64,000 nucleotides of DNA. Origin: Taeniopygia guttata. Taxonomy: Eukaryota; Chordata; Aves; Passeriformes; Estrildidae. Below the pieces are notes generated by a model. The model saw only the letters and a list, made by a program, of their open reading frames with translations. It had not been told where the DNA came from and did not search any database. Location: the NCBI RefSeq assembly GCF_048771995.1, contig NC_133024.1, forward strand, positions 89,312,501-89,376,500, in the 5' to 3' direction. Every line of letters starts with the position of its first letter. Position 1 is the first letter of the stretch. Positions 39,435-53,600 of this stretch are shown here, piece by piece. The position numbers and the translations under genes are program-made.

Positions 39435-39650
39435 AAAATAGAAGGTGAGGTTGGTGATGGAACAGGTCTCCAGGGCAATGGTTATGACACCAAGTCCGTC
39501 AGAGTTCAAGGAGTTTCTGGACAATGTTCTTAGTCACAGTTTGGATTTTATGGTAGTCCTGCAAGGAGCAGAGAGCTGGAGTCAATGAACCTTAAGGGTC
39601 TCTTCCAGCTCCTTACGGTCTTCTACCAACTTGAGATGTTCCATGACTAT
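39435..39650 (+). mobile_element. Second CR1 3' end, different subfamily
   Basis: A separate tail follows the previous copy: gttcaaggagtttctggaca, then gcaaggagcagagagctgga, and cttaagggtctcttccagct. The wording differs from the copy just upstream, so it is an independent insertion rather than a continuation. Confidence 0.75.
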
Positions 39651-41314
39651 ATGGTAAGTACAGTGGTATATGACAAGTGTATCACAAGTCACATTGCCCT
39701 TCTGGCACAGTTCACAAAAATCATCTATTTTTTCCAATCCATAAATGACTTAAGATACTTAAAACAGATGTAAAACCTTTATATTTTTCAGTTAAATGTG
39801 AAATCTTACTCCTTTTTAATAACATATGAGAGACAAGAAGCAGAACAAGAGCAATACGTACGCAAAACCAATCTATTTTATTTCTGTCAAGTTAGTATTT
39901 AATTTTTAAACAGTCAAACAACACAACTCCAGAGAACTGTACCTCTTATAGTTTCCCATTAGTTATCATGACTACTGAAAACATACAAAGCACTTAGAAC
40001 TTGTTTTAACCACCTTGGGGTTTTTGTAAATCTTCAACTGTAACTAAATACCACACTCAAAACCATCAACTATAGGTACTTTCCATACTGAGTTAGTAAT
40101 ACCAGATTAACTATCCGGCAACAGTACAGCATTGCAAAGATATCTCAGTAAATTTTGATTAAAAAGACTGTATCTGAAATTTAGAACACTGCTTGTACAT
40201 AAAAGCCTATAAGCAAAAATCTATCAGCAAAATCAGTAGATGGTTCAAATATGTCAGTAGTTGTATTAAATAACACTTAGTGGACTAATAAACAATACCA
40301 TTTGAAAAGAACTCTTCAGGAAGCTTGCAGTGGATATATTCACAGAATACTTTTGTACTACACTGTTCATAGTCTGAATAGAACTGTTTGTGGCAGAGAC
40401 ACCTTCTTTGGCACAATGCATTTAAAATTAAAGCAAACTGACCACACTTATGTAAGGCAAATATATATCAAGGCAGAGCTGTAACAGAAACCCTGTGACA
40501 ACAATGACAATAACCACCACACTGTGTGCATACAGACCATGCTTAAAAATGATTCTTTTGCAGAATACAGCAACAAGAGATATTAGAGAAACTGGAACTC
40601 CTATACCTTCAAGAGTACACCATGAATCACTGCTTCCTCATGAGAAATTACCAGTGTTGTGTCTTCTGTCATCAGTACTACATAAAGCTGGAACTGAAAA
40701 ACCACAGCAAGGATATAAATTTAGCAGCATACTCTGAAGAAATAAAACTAAACCAGAGGAGTTACTCGTAGTAGTGCAGATAATGACTTCTGTAACCAAG
40801 AATTCCACTTTCATATGCAAATCCAGAAAGAAAGGAATCTAGGAAATGGAATTTGATAACAGTAGTTGAAATGCAATAAACTTTGTCCAAATTAGGCTTC
40901 TAGCATACACCCCAAAAATGTCAAAGCTTGATGATATCTGTAGAGATATGTGCACCAATGTAAGCTTCTACAGTTCTTCAGAATATAGTAGTTCTAAATA
41001 AATTCATAACCAAGAAATCTGTTTTCAACTGCAGGAAGCTATTAATTAACAAAATGTTATCTGCAGTAAATTTTTAAATTATCAGGAAAGAAAATTAATA
41101 AGTTAATTGACATCTGGTTTTGGAGGAGAAAAACATTTAAGTCAATTTCATTTAATATATTAATATTTAATTCAATGCTTTTAATATAAATCAGTTGAGC
41201 ATGTTATTCTGGACACTACTTTTGAAAGTATTTCTCTGTTTTCACAATTTATTCAAGTTTTTATTTTGAGAGTAGTGAAAGAAAGAAGTGTATGGGGTGG
41301 GAGAAAGTGAAATC
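39651..41314 (-). other. AT-rich stretch beyond SEPTIN10 3' end
   Basis: No gene or repeat recognised. Because further TTTATT (reverse AATAAA) words occur here, for example near 39.89 kb and 41.25 kb, part of it could be a longer SEPTIN10 3' UTR. Confidence 0.4.
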
Positions 41315-41320
41315 TTTATT
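41315..41320 (-). terminator. SEPTIN10: Probable SEPTIN10 poly(A) signal
   Basis: TTTATT on the + strand is AATAAA on the - strand, about 160 bases after the SEPTIN10 stop codon. It is followed by T-rich sequence in the sense direction. This would give a short 3' UTR. Confidence 0.5.
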
Positions 41321-41478
41321 GGGTCATATTCTGCATTTCGTGTTTTTACAGCCAATTTTATCAATCTCTTCTCTCAAAAACCTGTACTAGGAAGACACAT
41401 CTAATATGGGCCAACAGCAGTTAGACCACTTCATAAAACTCCTAACATACCCTACCATTCAAAACCTGAGTGCTGCAA

Positions 41479-41622
41479 TCAAATACTATTCCTGAAATTT
41501 CCTGGGTGAATTTCTCTCTCTAACTCCTCCTTCTCACTCTCCCTCTCGCTCTGCTCTCCATCATTCATAGTTCCTTCATCTCTGATATGAAAGCATTGGA
41601 CTTCAAGTTGAAAATCCTGGTT
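41479..41622 (-). CDS. SEPTIN10: SEPTIN10 exon 10, acidic C-terminal tail
   Basis: After a long pyrimidine tract and ccatgaaag, the frame continues in phase 0 for 47 codons to TGA at 41479-41481. It encodes [18 protein letters not shown], then a Glu/Ser/Arg-rich run ([15 protein letters not shown]), and ends GNFRNSI. The mammalian SEPTIN10 tail, as I remember it, is a short DKDRKN-type ending, so this exon differs. Exon 9 read through its donor would instead stop at 41760. The splice signal and open frame support exon 10; transcript data would settle it. Confidence 0.7.
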   Translation of the reverse strand, partial: NQDFQLEVQCFHIRDEGTMNDGEQSERESEKEELEREIHPGNFRNSI

Positions 41623-44600
41623 CTTTCATGGAAAAAAAGAAAAGAAAGATAAAACAATGCTCATAGAACATATAGCAATTACTCTAAAAGTAAATCCAAG
41701 CATGAGGGTATTTTATACACTTCTGTCTTCTTATCACAGAACAGGAGCATCTGTCTTTTCTAAAAGATTACTGAAATTTGAGTTATAAAAGTGAATGTGA
41801 AGAACTTTCTCATTGCCCTGTGATGACTGGTACCAGCACTTACTTTTCGCAGTCCTTTTTTCTTCAAACTAACACCAGGGGTAGAGACAGACACTTGTGA
41901 CTGAATCGATTCAGTGATAGCCTTCTTTTCAACAAACTGAGCTATTTCATCTTCTAGACGTTTTTTCTCTTCCCCTAATTTCAGCTCCTCTTCTTGATGC
42001 ATTAGTGTAAGACGTTCAAATTTAGTCAGTACCTATTTAAAGAAAGCACAAAAAATAACATTTCCAACTGGCAACACAAGGTGGTGATATTACAATACAA
42101 AAACCCTCAGAAAAATAACACTAAAACCCATGTCAGCTTGTGTTAATGGTCATTAGAAATTGCAGCTATTTTCCTAAACTGTTAAGATTAAAAAGCAGCA
42201 ATACAGAAAAACAAAAACTTTTATCAGACTGTTCTCATGATCCTGGCTACTACACTCGAAGTATAGGTGGAAAACATGGAAGGCACTAAGTGAATACTCG
42301 ATTCCCTACTACATTTTACTGTATCTTTATTGTAGCAAAAAAGGAGGCCTTTAGAGATGAACCTATTTTCAACAGACAGATTAAATCAAGATGACTCAAG
42401 TAGAATATAGTGGGGAAGTGTATATTAATCAGATTTAAGTATTAGTAAGTAACACAGAGTTAGTCTGGTTGGGGAGTTACCGGTGGGCTGTAAGAAGCTA
42501 CCTACTTTTCAGCTCTTTGATTGGGTTTTTTTGACATATTAATGCATTTTCGTTTCCAGATCTATTTTAACCAGTTTAAACCTACTGTAAAGTTGTATGT
42601 GACAACAAAAGAGATCCTTCATCCTTCCTCATCTCTCATTTCCCCACAAACAAATTCTCGTAGAATCCTGCCCTTGCAAAGAAGAAACTAAGACTATAAA
42701 TGTAACAGTATGCCTGCTGTACACAGCAGACCTGACAAATTTTATAGGTGCACCTGCAAGTCTCCTCTAAATGAAGGATGTGAAAGAAATCTGAAATTCA
42801 ACAGAAATTCCTGGTCTTCTTTAGTTTCCAGATACAAATAGAGCAGTAAGAGTACATGACAAATGTTCTTTAGGAGTGATTACATGATCACTTTCCCACA
42901 TCAGGAACTTGGAAAAGTAATATCCATGATTCTGCAATATGCAGAGTTAACAAACCACTTGGTATAAATCATACAATGAAAATATCAAAGGTCAGATCTT
43001 GCTAAACCTGCTTTGAACGTGGCTAAGCATTCTTCCAATTGGACAGCTTCATATTGAGAAGGACTAAATCTGATTTTTTTTTTCTACAAGTAGCATGGGG
43101 GTCTTAACAGAATCAGAAAACAAATATTAAGCTGCCTTCTTATTTAAAACATGCACCTGAACACCTCAAAAAACCTGCTACAGCTTTGCTGGGGGACTGA
43201 CATACAGAAAAGTACATTCATAAAAATACACAGGTTTCCAATTTCAATTAAACCAGTATTTGAATATAAATACACATGACCATGATAAGAGTCTGGCAGA
43301 AACTAGATGAGGAGATCCTATCTTGCTAGTCCAGCTTAACAGGACTAAATCTTCAAAAACAGAGACAAGATATAGTCTATATTTTCAAACAGTCTTAAGG
43401 CAGCTGGAAATAGATGAGATTTTGAAACCAGAACTGAAACAGACCAACAGAATATCAGACTTACACACTTTTAAACCTCTCAGCATGAGGGCTAAGCTTA
43501 GATTTAATAGCTGAATCTGGAAGTCGGGCAAACCCACATGGCCCACTCTGAAAAGCCTCAGGAAAGACTTTTTCCTAAAATCTTGGTTTTTACAGAGCAG
43601 TCTATGCATAAAAAGCACCTGCTGTGTTGTTATGGCATACCAATGTTTCTCAGCACACTGCTAGAGAAGACAAAGAAACACAGCCATTATATTCATCAGC
43701 CTCTTACTTCACCATATCAACTCCTACTCTACAGATGCTTACCAGACACCCACTAAAGCCTCTAGACCATAAGCTCCTGCCTTCCCAAAACAAGATCCAT
43801 TCATAGAATCACAGAATCATGTACGCTGGGGAAGACCTTTAAGATCATCAAGTCCAAGCATGAATCCAGCACTGACAAGTCCACCACTAAACCATGTCCC
43901 CAAGTGCCACATCTACACATATTTTAAATAGCTGCAGGCATGGTGACTCCCCACTTCCCAGGGCAGCCTGTTCTCCAACACTTAACAACCCTTTCAGTGA
44001 AGATGTTTTTCTAATAACCAGTCTAAACTTCCCATTGACACAACTTTAAGTCCACTTCCTCTCCTGTTGTCACTTTGCACTTGGGAGAAAATACAAGCCC
44101 CAAACTCACTATAGTCCTTTCAGGTAGTTGTGGAGAGCAATAAAGTCTCTCTCCCCTGAGTCTTCTTTACTTCAGTCTAAACAACCCCAGCTCCCTCAGC
44201 TGCTCCTCATAAAATATTCTCTTGTTTGCTGGTGTCTAATTAATCTGCTAATCCAATCAATTTGTGTAATCAAACTGCCTTTGATTTAAAGCATTACTGT
44301 CCTCAAAATATTAGGAAATTATAAATATCAATCAGTGATTTTGTTAAGAACTTAGTTGTTCCAAATCTCAGAAAACAAACTCAAGACAGACAGGCATGCT
44401 TGCTTGTTGCTCTGCCTCTTCCAACATTGCTGCTTTCTCCTTCACTCTCTGCACAAATCGTTGCTTAATCTCCTCTTCTTTTCTTTCCACTTCAAGGCAG
44501 AACTCGAGCCTCTGTGTCTCAATGACTTCCTGTAGACTGAAGTTCAAAAATGTAAGCAACTCTGCAGCATGCTGCTTTATTCTGTGTGGAAAACCAACAA

Positions 44601-47600
44601 TCTAGAAAATTATTTAAACAATTAATACTCATCTGAAATATTAATTTCTACAGCTTCCAACATAAAACTTCAAGAAGAAACCTAAACAGAAGCAAGCATC
44701 TTATCTTTCTATTTTTTTATTTACATAAACAACCCTGAGTAAAATTACTTATGCTAACAGCTCCTCGGCAATTTACATTTCAAAGTAAATACAACATTTT
44801 AGGCATCTCATGTTCTAAAGACTTGATTTATACCTTTCTGACTCCAACATGCATAAGCTTCTTCTTTAAGTTGCTTACTACTAAGACACTGAAATTGCCA
44901 GAAAAATCTCCCAAAATGTCCACATTTTGAAACCTCAATCTTCAAGTAGGACCATACAAAAATAATTAATCTAGAGCACTAATGTAACAAAAAGCTGGTT
45001 GTTCCTATATGAAAATGGAAGAAAATAACAGGATCCTCAAGATATATAGCACTCTTTTTTTAATGTCAAAATTTAAATATAGCAGAATTATATTACTATA
45101 GAATGAATTCAATTTCCTAAATAGTGTAACATCCAAAACACAGGGTTACTTTCCAACATGCAACAGCCAAAACTTCAAGACTGCTTGTTTTTTCCTGAAC
45201 CCTCTCTTCCAGAAGTAAGTAAACTGCATATATACTATACTTATATTTGAAACCATATAGGAGGAGTAAATTAGTTCAGATCATTGAGAAAATCTCTGGA
45301 AAAAACAAACAAACAAACAAAAAAAAAAAAAAAACAAAAAAAACCAAAAAAAACCAAGTCAGCAGGTAAATCAAACATTTCTTTACTTTTAAATCTATGC
45401 CTCCCTTCTATTTTCAGTACACAAGATAATTTTTTTCCCTCCAAACAACAGATTCTTGAAATTGAGAGACTTCTTTCATGTCAAAGCATATCATGGCAAT
45501 TTAAAAGATGCTAGTAATTTATTCATATGAATAAACTACTAGAGGTTTGACATTTTCAGAGCCTATACTACCACTTCCAGGCAGTACTGGTGGGAAATGT
45601 TGTGCTTTTCAAGAAATACAAATGGAGCTTGTACACAGATGTGCTTCATACACCAAACTTCTTTTGAAAAGAAAACCTGCTTAATGACACAAGTTCTTCC
45701 ATCAAAACATGTACCATAAACCTCTCTAAGTCACACGATTTCAGAGAGCACTGGAGGACCAGAGATGTTTTCATGGTTATTGGAAACTCAAAAGCATTGT
45801 CTTCTATGACATTTGGCTTAAGAACAGGTAAAACCATGGATAATATTCTAGCCTTTTTTCTGGAGCTGATCTTTACACTTTTCATCTCTTCTAGCGCTTC
45901 CTGAGTGCTGACTGGACACCCTTTCCCAGCTAACATGAATTACTGTCCTTTGCCAGGTAACTCATACCTTCCACTCTCATGTAAAATAAATAGGTATGTA
46001 TATTAAGTATTTCATTTTGATTTATATTTTTAATATACATACACACTTATGTTTTTGTCGTGTCTTTTACTGTTTCTATTTAAACCATTTATAAATGAAA
46101 AAATCTTATCCAAAAAACCTAAAGAGTTAATTATTTAGAGCAACACTACGCTTAAACAGCTCTATCTTTAAATTTATGGTGACTGTGAAGTTTCTCAATC
46201 CTGAAGTTTCTTATTTGTATTCAAAATATCATCTAAAGAGAGAAAAAACATCTTAAAATTGCACATGCAGACAATGTTCTTAAGATAACAAAGAGCACTC
46301 CTCCTTTTCTGTCTTATTCAAGCACTACATGGCAACAAAATTAATTCAGAACAATTACCCTTTTGTGTTTGGGCTTGTTTTGAGGGCTTTTAATCAGCTG
46401 TGAAATAACTTAGATCACCCTGAAATTCTAAATCCCTAAATCCACAAGAAACGGGGGCACGGTTTTCACAGAGATGCATTAATTCACACTATCTCTAAGT
46501 TAGACAATAATGCTACAGCACAGGTTTTCCCACTGCTAGCAATCTCACACTATACACGCTTCTGCACACACTGTCAGTTCTGATAGATAAAATGCTGCCT
46601 TTGGGAATGATAAAGCTGCTAGAGCAAATGCTAGACTAAGTTAACATGTTACAATCACACCTTCATTTCTTTGTGTGGACATCTTTAGACCCAGACTAGG
46701 TTACTTTATCAGGTAAAAGCAATTTTGTGTTGAAATTAGTAAAATATTAACCTGAAGACACTAACTCAGTAAATAATCATACTACAAATAAAAAGAAGAA
46801 GATAAATAAAAGTGTATTTTTTACATTTATTTTGCAAGTGGTTGTGGATGCTAGTACATGTTCAAGTGGAAGTGTGGAAGTGTTCAAGCCAGGCTGGATG
46901 GGGCTTTGAACAATCTGCTCTGGTGAAGGTGTTCCTATCCATGGCAAGTGCGTTGGAACTAGACCATCTTTGAGGTCTCTTTCAATCCCAGCCATTCTAT
47001 GACTCCATGAAATACCCCCTCCCCCTGAATTGTTCTGGGAATCACCAAGACAGAACTAAACCAAAATTTCCTTTTCTGCATGTCATACCAGCAACACAAT
47101 AACCCAAACACTCTTAAGTGTAATGAGATTTGGGGAGGAAGGAAAAACAGTTCACTCCATCTTAAGCCAGTTCTTTCAACATTACTTCATTCACTGCTCA
47201 TAGTAAAATATTTTTTGTTTCTCTGAAGACTAGTTTTCACTGCTTTTCTTTTAGCAGGTACTCTCATTTTTCTGGCTTAGAAATCCAGAATGTAATACTC
47301 TATACAAGGACACAAAATTTAAATGTCATAACTAATTATTTAAATAATGTATTCTTACTGAGGTTTTGTAGTAAGGGATTATGAAGAAAGTCTAAACTAA
47401 TCATACATACCAGCACTACCACCTGCCTTTCACTACCACAGCACAGCTGTGACAGTTTTTTCTGTCTGCATTAGACTGAAAGCATGGAAGCCTAAAATTG
47501 CAAATTAGACACATTATGTTCATAAATAAAGACTCTGAAGTGAATTTAACTCTCAACGGAACACAGTGTGCACATTGAACAACACAGGTATTTAAAGTTC

Positions 47601-50600
47601 ATTCAATTACACTTTTAAAAGCTTTCAAATTTGAAAGTAACACTTGTAACTTTTTGCAGAACATTTGACTATTAATTAGGTATATCAAAAAAACTAAAAA
47701 GAAGTTAACTAGTGGCAGGTATTTCTAGCACTGTGCTTTGATTCAGTCGACTAGCTCAGTTGATATTGAGCAATAATAAGGATGTGGTAGACCTAAAGAA
47801 TTATCAATTTTTCAGTAGTGGCAAGAAAACCAGGTATTTTGGGTGTGGTCCAATCTCATTCTAAGATGGTTAAAATATTTAGCTCAAATGCAAAGGTCTG
47901 CAGCTGGTCAGATGAACTCCATTGCCAAAGACTTCTTAAGGAAAAGGTCTAACAGCCTTTCAAATACCAGGTTTTTTTCTTAGACATGACAAGAGTCACA
48001 TCAACCTTCCTCTACACATAAACTTCTTCATGTCACTGAATCTTTCCTGGTTTTCTGTCATCATCTTCAAAACAGACTGAAAAACGAACAAGTTCAAGAA
48101 CTGCAAGGCCTGAATATCCCAGCAAGGAATGAGAAACCAAGATGCTTATGCTACAACAGTCTTTAATTGCAATTAATTGCAATTATAATGGAGAACAAAT
48201 TGTAATCACAATGCCAGAAAAACAGCTAACCCAGAGAATTATTAACATCAGCAAATCTAAACACATAAGCATCTGGCCTGAATGTCAATCCTCAGCTTTT
48301 TTCAACAGACCTTGGTCTTTCAGTTTTCTTCTTTCAAAACAAAAAATGTGCCCATAGGCAACAACTTAAATTGAAAAATGGACTTAACAAAATGTCCAAC
48401 TTCAAAACACTAGCAATCCTCTCCTCCCTTGCAAACACCTAGGCTAACTAGGTATGTGTGCATGTATTTTTAGAAGTTTGTTTTCCTGGAAGCACTCTTC
48501 ATGTCTAGATTTCTGTTTCAAACTATTCCAAATTTTACCACTCAAAACACCTCAGCAAGTATCTCTTGCTGAGAATTACCTGAGACTAGGAATTCATGTT
48601 CCTAACAAACATAATTGGACCATCAAAAGGGCAGGACCAGACCATCTGCACAGACACACACAAAAGCTTATATTTACTTTTCAACAACAAAGAAATGCAA
48701 ATGCCAATTTTAAGCAGCAAAAAATTAGAAAATTATACAAAATTCACTTCTGAATTTTATATCAAACAAATACTGCATAAAATGCATAAACCACACTCTA
48801 AATACTCTGTTATCCATTTACTTCATTACTTCATTCTTAGAATGCAATTCTTAGAATGCAATTGCAAACAAAAAGTTATTATGAAATAGCTTCACCAAAA
48901 ATACAGAAATAGGTGTTTTTAAAGGTGTGCACAAGACAGTCACTTCAGACTACCTTTCTTTTCCCTTCTCAGCCCCAGTAATAAACATGCAAATATATTT
49001 TTCTGTCGTATGCTGAAACCATCTCTTTCCACATCTCCCATAAAAAAAGTAAAACTTGCCAACAGGTTTTTACACACACGTAAAAGCGTAAGTGGTTTAT
49101 TACACACGAGGAAGAGTGAAAGGCTTTACAGATGTCTGCCCACAACCTAAGGTAGCTAGACATCCAAGAATTACTGGTTTTGCCTTGCAGTGGCATACAA
49201 TTTTGGATGAATAAACTACCATCCTACTTCTAAATCCAAAACGGTAGTGCAGGAACTTCACAGGCAGCTTCTTCCCAATATGCCAAAAGGCAAGGCACTC
49301 TGCTACTCAAGTGTCACTGTTCAAATGCTACAAACAGCCAATTACTCAAGCCTAGCAAAGGTTTTCTAAATTTACGTTATTATCAAATTTAATATGTAGA
49401 CAGCTACATCACAGGCACAAAATATGAATTCTCAACATGCATTTTGATCATTATCCATACAACTAGCATGAAATTTTAATCTTCAGGCAAATACTGCTAT
49501 GCAATATTAATTATAGTCTAAAACTACAGCTCTTAGAATCCGCATGAATATATTGCAAACATCTTTAAGGACAAAGAGGGTGACAATTTAAAACACATTT
49601 TTGCCCAAAACAACTGGATAGTCCCAAATCTAATTTTTTTTTTTCTATGTACAAGCAAACTTGGAAGCATTGAACTTCCTCTATGTAAAAAGACATTTTC
49701 TATCACATTGCTGAGGATGACACTTTTTATTGTTTCCTCAGAACTTGATAAAACATCTTATGGGTAAGGCTGCATTAATCTGTTAATTACACTCCATGCA
49801 CATCCTCTAAATTCTCTTCCTTTTTTATAGTATCATAAAATGTCTCTCAAAACACCAAACACCTTCTCTCTCAGACATCAGCGTCATTCACGATGCCACA
49901 TTACTGTGGGACCACATCTATCCTAGTCTTGCTTTTCTCTTCCTGTTGCAGTAAATCTGGGAAAAAAGTTCATTTTTCTAGATTCTTAAGGGATATCTAT
50001 TTTTATCCTTCCAAAAAAAAAGGCATTTTCAATAAAATTGATTTACCAAAACTAATTACTAAGTGTACCTTCTTGCCAAAACTCTCTCAATAAAACTGAC
50101 ATCTGGTGGGCCATGCGTAAAATCTACACACCAGAGAGAACACAGCTCTTCTGTATATCCAAGAAACTTGGATATACAGAAGTTGCAGACAACTTCTAAA
50201 TGAGCTCTTAACTGTAAAATACTGGGACATTCTGATGTGAACCTGCCACTTCAGGCTGTTTACAAAACACAAACTGTGTAGGGGTTTTACAAAGATAATT
50301 CCTTTGTTTGTAGAAGAAAACACTTCTATGGATGTTGGTTTTTATAATTCAACTCTTATCCTGAGATGGCTGTACACCATGAAACAGAGCTCCAGAAAAG
50401 CTGAAGGAACTGGAGTCAATATTGCCATGAACAAATCTTCCCTAGACAAGGATAACAAGACATCTGCTATTAACACACGTTCTTAAACTTAAATGTAAAC
50501 CAAATGAAAATGCTATGGTTAACTTCAGTTGGTTTTAAACCTCTTTCACCTTTGGTTCTCTTTTTATGAAAAGGATGTATTACATTCTTGTTAAGTGAAG

Positions 50601-53600
50601 AGAAATGTCAAGAGACCACTGATTCAAGGTCAGCTCAACACCACCTCAATGAACTAATCTGCAAATGTGTCTCGATTCAAACAATGAGAAACTGGTTTTA
50701 ATGCAACGTCTTATTCTGTTTTCATGCTGGGTTTAAGTCAGTATTTCCCACCATGATTACACAGTAACGGTGCTTCACTAAACCATGAAGGCTTGAACAA
50801 CTCATAAAGCATCAGCTCTTCCCCAGCAGGATTCTGACCAGTTAAAAGTACAGCCCCATGCATTAAAAAAACAAACAAACAAAAAAAAAAACCAAACAAA
50901 AAACAAAGGAAGCTGGAGGAGAGAGATGAGAGAACTGGAAATAAATGATTAAACAAAATAGATATAAAATTTTAAATCCTTCCTGTAGAAAGCAGCTTCA
51001 CTACATGAAACAACTGAGTGTCTATAACCTTCAGCTTAACTTTCCTTTGGAATACTCTTTTAACTCCCTACAGTCCAGCAAGAAATTTCTTAACCTGAAA
51101 ATGCTAAGACATTTGTTATTATGGCAGATAATGTGGGAAGTCAACAGTGTAACCACTTATTTTGTAAAAGTTTTTGCTTCAGTTCCTTCTGAACCTGGAG
51201 TCCAACCAAACTATTATTTATAATCAGACATTCTTAAGAAAGAAAGTAAAACATAATACTAATATATTATGAAAATAATTTAAAAGTTCATAAAGCACAA
51301 GTATCTAAAAAAAACAGACATTCTTCCTGAGAAAAATTAAAATCCTCAGGTGTATCATAGAAGAGAAAGATTTCAGAAATACAACTGGCTTTCATGTTTT
51401 TAAAAAGAATGCTCATTTCAACCTATATACTTCTCCATGAAGGTAACTGAATGAACAGCTACATCCTTCAATTAAAAAAATATTCTTTCCTTTTTAGAAA
51501 ACTTATTTTATGGATCAAAGCTGCTCTGCACTTGGATGATGTGAAGTGAATGGATGCTGAAAGCAAGCACTGCACACCAAGTCCTTTACCTGACTGGTTT
51601 GTTCTCGGGGCCAAGGTCTCTGCAACCCAACTTTTCCAGCCTGCAGCGTCTGTACGACTCATAATATTCACGAGTCTTCTCCTTTAAGTCTTCCATATTT
51701 GTGCAAAGCATCCTGCGAAGCTTTATAGTGTCACAGTGGTTCTCATTTTCCACTAATCAGTAAAAAGAAGATTTGATTATTATGCAGAAGTAGCAAAATG
51801 GTCAAAATACTTTTTAAACATCATAACTTACTTTGTTCACTAAATATACTTCTAGGAAAAGGTTGTTTATTCCTTATAATTTCTAATATACACACTGAAG
51901 TCCTGTAAGTACTGGTGAACATATTTCAACTGTCCTGATTTCCTGATTGAACTGAACACCACCACATTTCTCTCCCTGTTAACCCTCTTTACTGACAACC
52001 ACAAATGTTTGAAATTTGGTAGTGCTAGAAGTACTGCCACTATCCTAACCAGCCCAAATACTACACACACCAACTCATACCTTAATCCCAAGAATGTATC
52101 AGTGTGGATGAAACTACAAGTTAGTGCATGCCTCAAGTATTAATTGCTAAATTCCTTATACTGTTGATACAAAATATAATCCGGCTGGCATCAGTGAAAT
52201 AGCCCCTTTTATTATTGGTGAATTTTATACTTCAACAACAGCAAAAATCTCTAAAAATACTTTTAAGAATTCTTTTACCTTTTACAATGCCCCAAGGATA
52301 TTGACGAGCTCTCACCATTTTGTCTCCAATTTTCACCTTCTCCATACTTCCTACCACAGCAAATGGCAAATAACCCTGTAGGAGTGGTACCAATTAAGTC
52401 TTATCTGTCAGCGCTCTCATATAAAAACATAAAAACACTTCAGAAATAAATTAGGGAAGAAAACACAATTTCAGAAAAAGCCAACAGGAAGTTTAAAACC
52501 AGGTATCACCCCTAGGGGATCAGCAGCCAGGCAGTATCTACTGATAAAAAACTCAAACTACAATAGAAGCAGAAGGAGCAGCTGACAGATCCAGATGGGT
52601 GCATTGACAACTCAGGGGAACCTCAACAGGCTGGAGAAATGGGCCAATAGGCACCTCATGAAGCAGAAATGAGAGCAGTGCTAAGTCCTGCATGTCAGCA
52701 GGAATAAGCCCATGCCCCAGTACATGCTGGGGGCCAACTGTCTGGAAGGGCACTTTGCAGAATAAGACATGGGGGCAATGACTTGGTGAACAGTAGGTTG
52801 TTCCTGAGTCAGCAGGTCTGTCCCAATGGCAAAGGCAGCCAACTGCATCCTGAGCTGCACTAGGAAATGTCAGCCCCAAACAGAAAACTGCTCTAGAACA
52901 TAGGCCTCACATTCAGTGCTCATATCCCAGTAACACATGACAATCACATGTTGGAACCTGTGCTGTGGTTACTGCTGTGGGCTTGGCACAAAGATAGGCT
53001 GGGCACTGAATGCCTGTGTGCTGACCCACAACAGCTGACCAAATAAAGAAACACCATTACCTGGAAAATAAATCACTAGCAGAGCATGGAAGTGGTAAGT
53101 AACAAACCACCACATTTCCCCACAGCAAAAGGACCTGCTACTGATGGACAGCTGCACATTCTCACTCCCTGGCCAGGAAACATAGGTTGGGAATGCACAG
53201 CCATGGGTTCCAGCATCCTGGCTCCTGTTCCCCCCCTACACACAAACATGGTCATGTGTACCTACAAACACATGCAAGCGAGCAGCAAATACAGAGTGCT
53301 CAAGGCAAAGCCATCTAGCTTCACAGCCTTAGCTGAGAGCTGGCAGCTACCCCTGAGACAGTCGGAAAGGACGACGGAAAATAAGCCAGAGTTACATCTG
53401 ACTTCTTTATCCCCAGAGAAAATCTGTCCTAATTTCAAAAGAAATTGCTAAATAAAAGAAAAAAAGCAAGTGTAAGACTTGTTATTGTAGACATGAGGCA
53501 CCTAAATATCTTCGCTACCAGATGTAAAATTGTATCTGTTGAGAAAAAGAGCAAAGTCAATCTCGCCATCTATAATAGTAATTTTGTATTAATTAACCAG

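Larger units (their letters stand above)
44537..51589 (-). other. SEPTIN10: SEPTIN10 intron 7, the longest
   Basis: About 7 kb of AT-rich intron. It holds A-rich simple repeats at 45299-45355 and 50864-50908, a CR1 tail at 46855-47010, a 22-bp palindrome at 48164-48185, a 14-bp tandem duplication at 48833-48860, and a perfect hairpin at 50148-50182. A 96-codon - strand frame at 45646-45936 does not match the splice phase of exon 7. Confidence 0.8.

Noticed and set aside
45646..45936. 96-codon - strand frame in SEPTIN10 intron 7
   Set aside because: Protein-like in places, but its acceptor phase (1) does not fit exon 7 (2), and no match is recognised.
52553..52879. 108-codon - strand frame
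   Set aside because: It is the antisense of a CR1 fragment.
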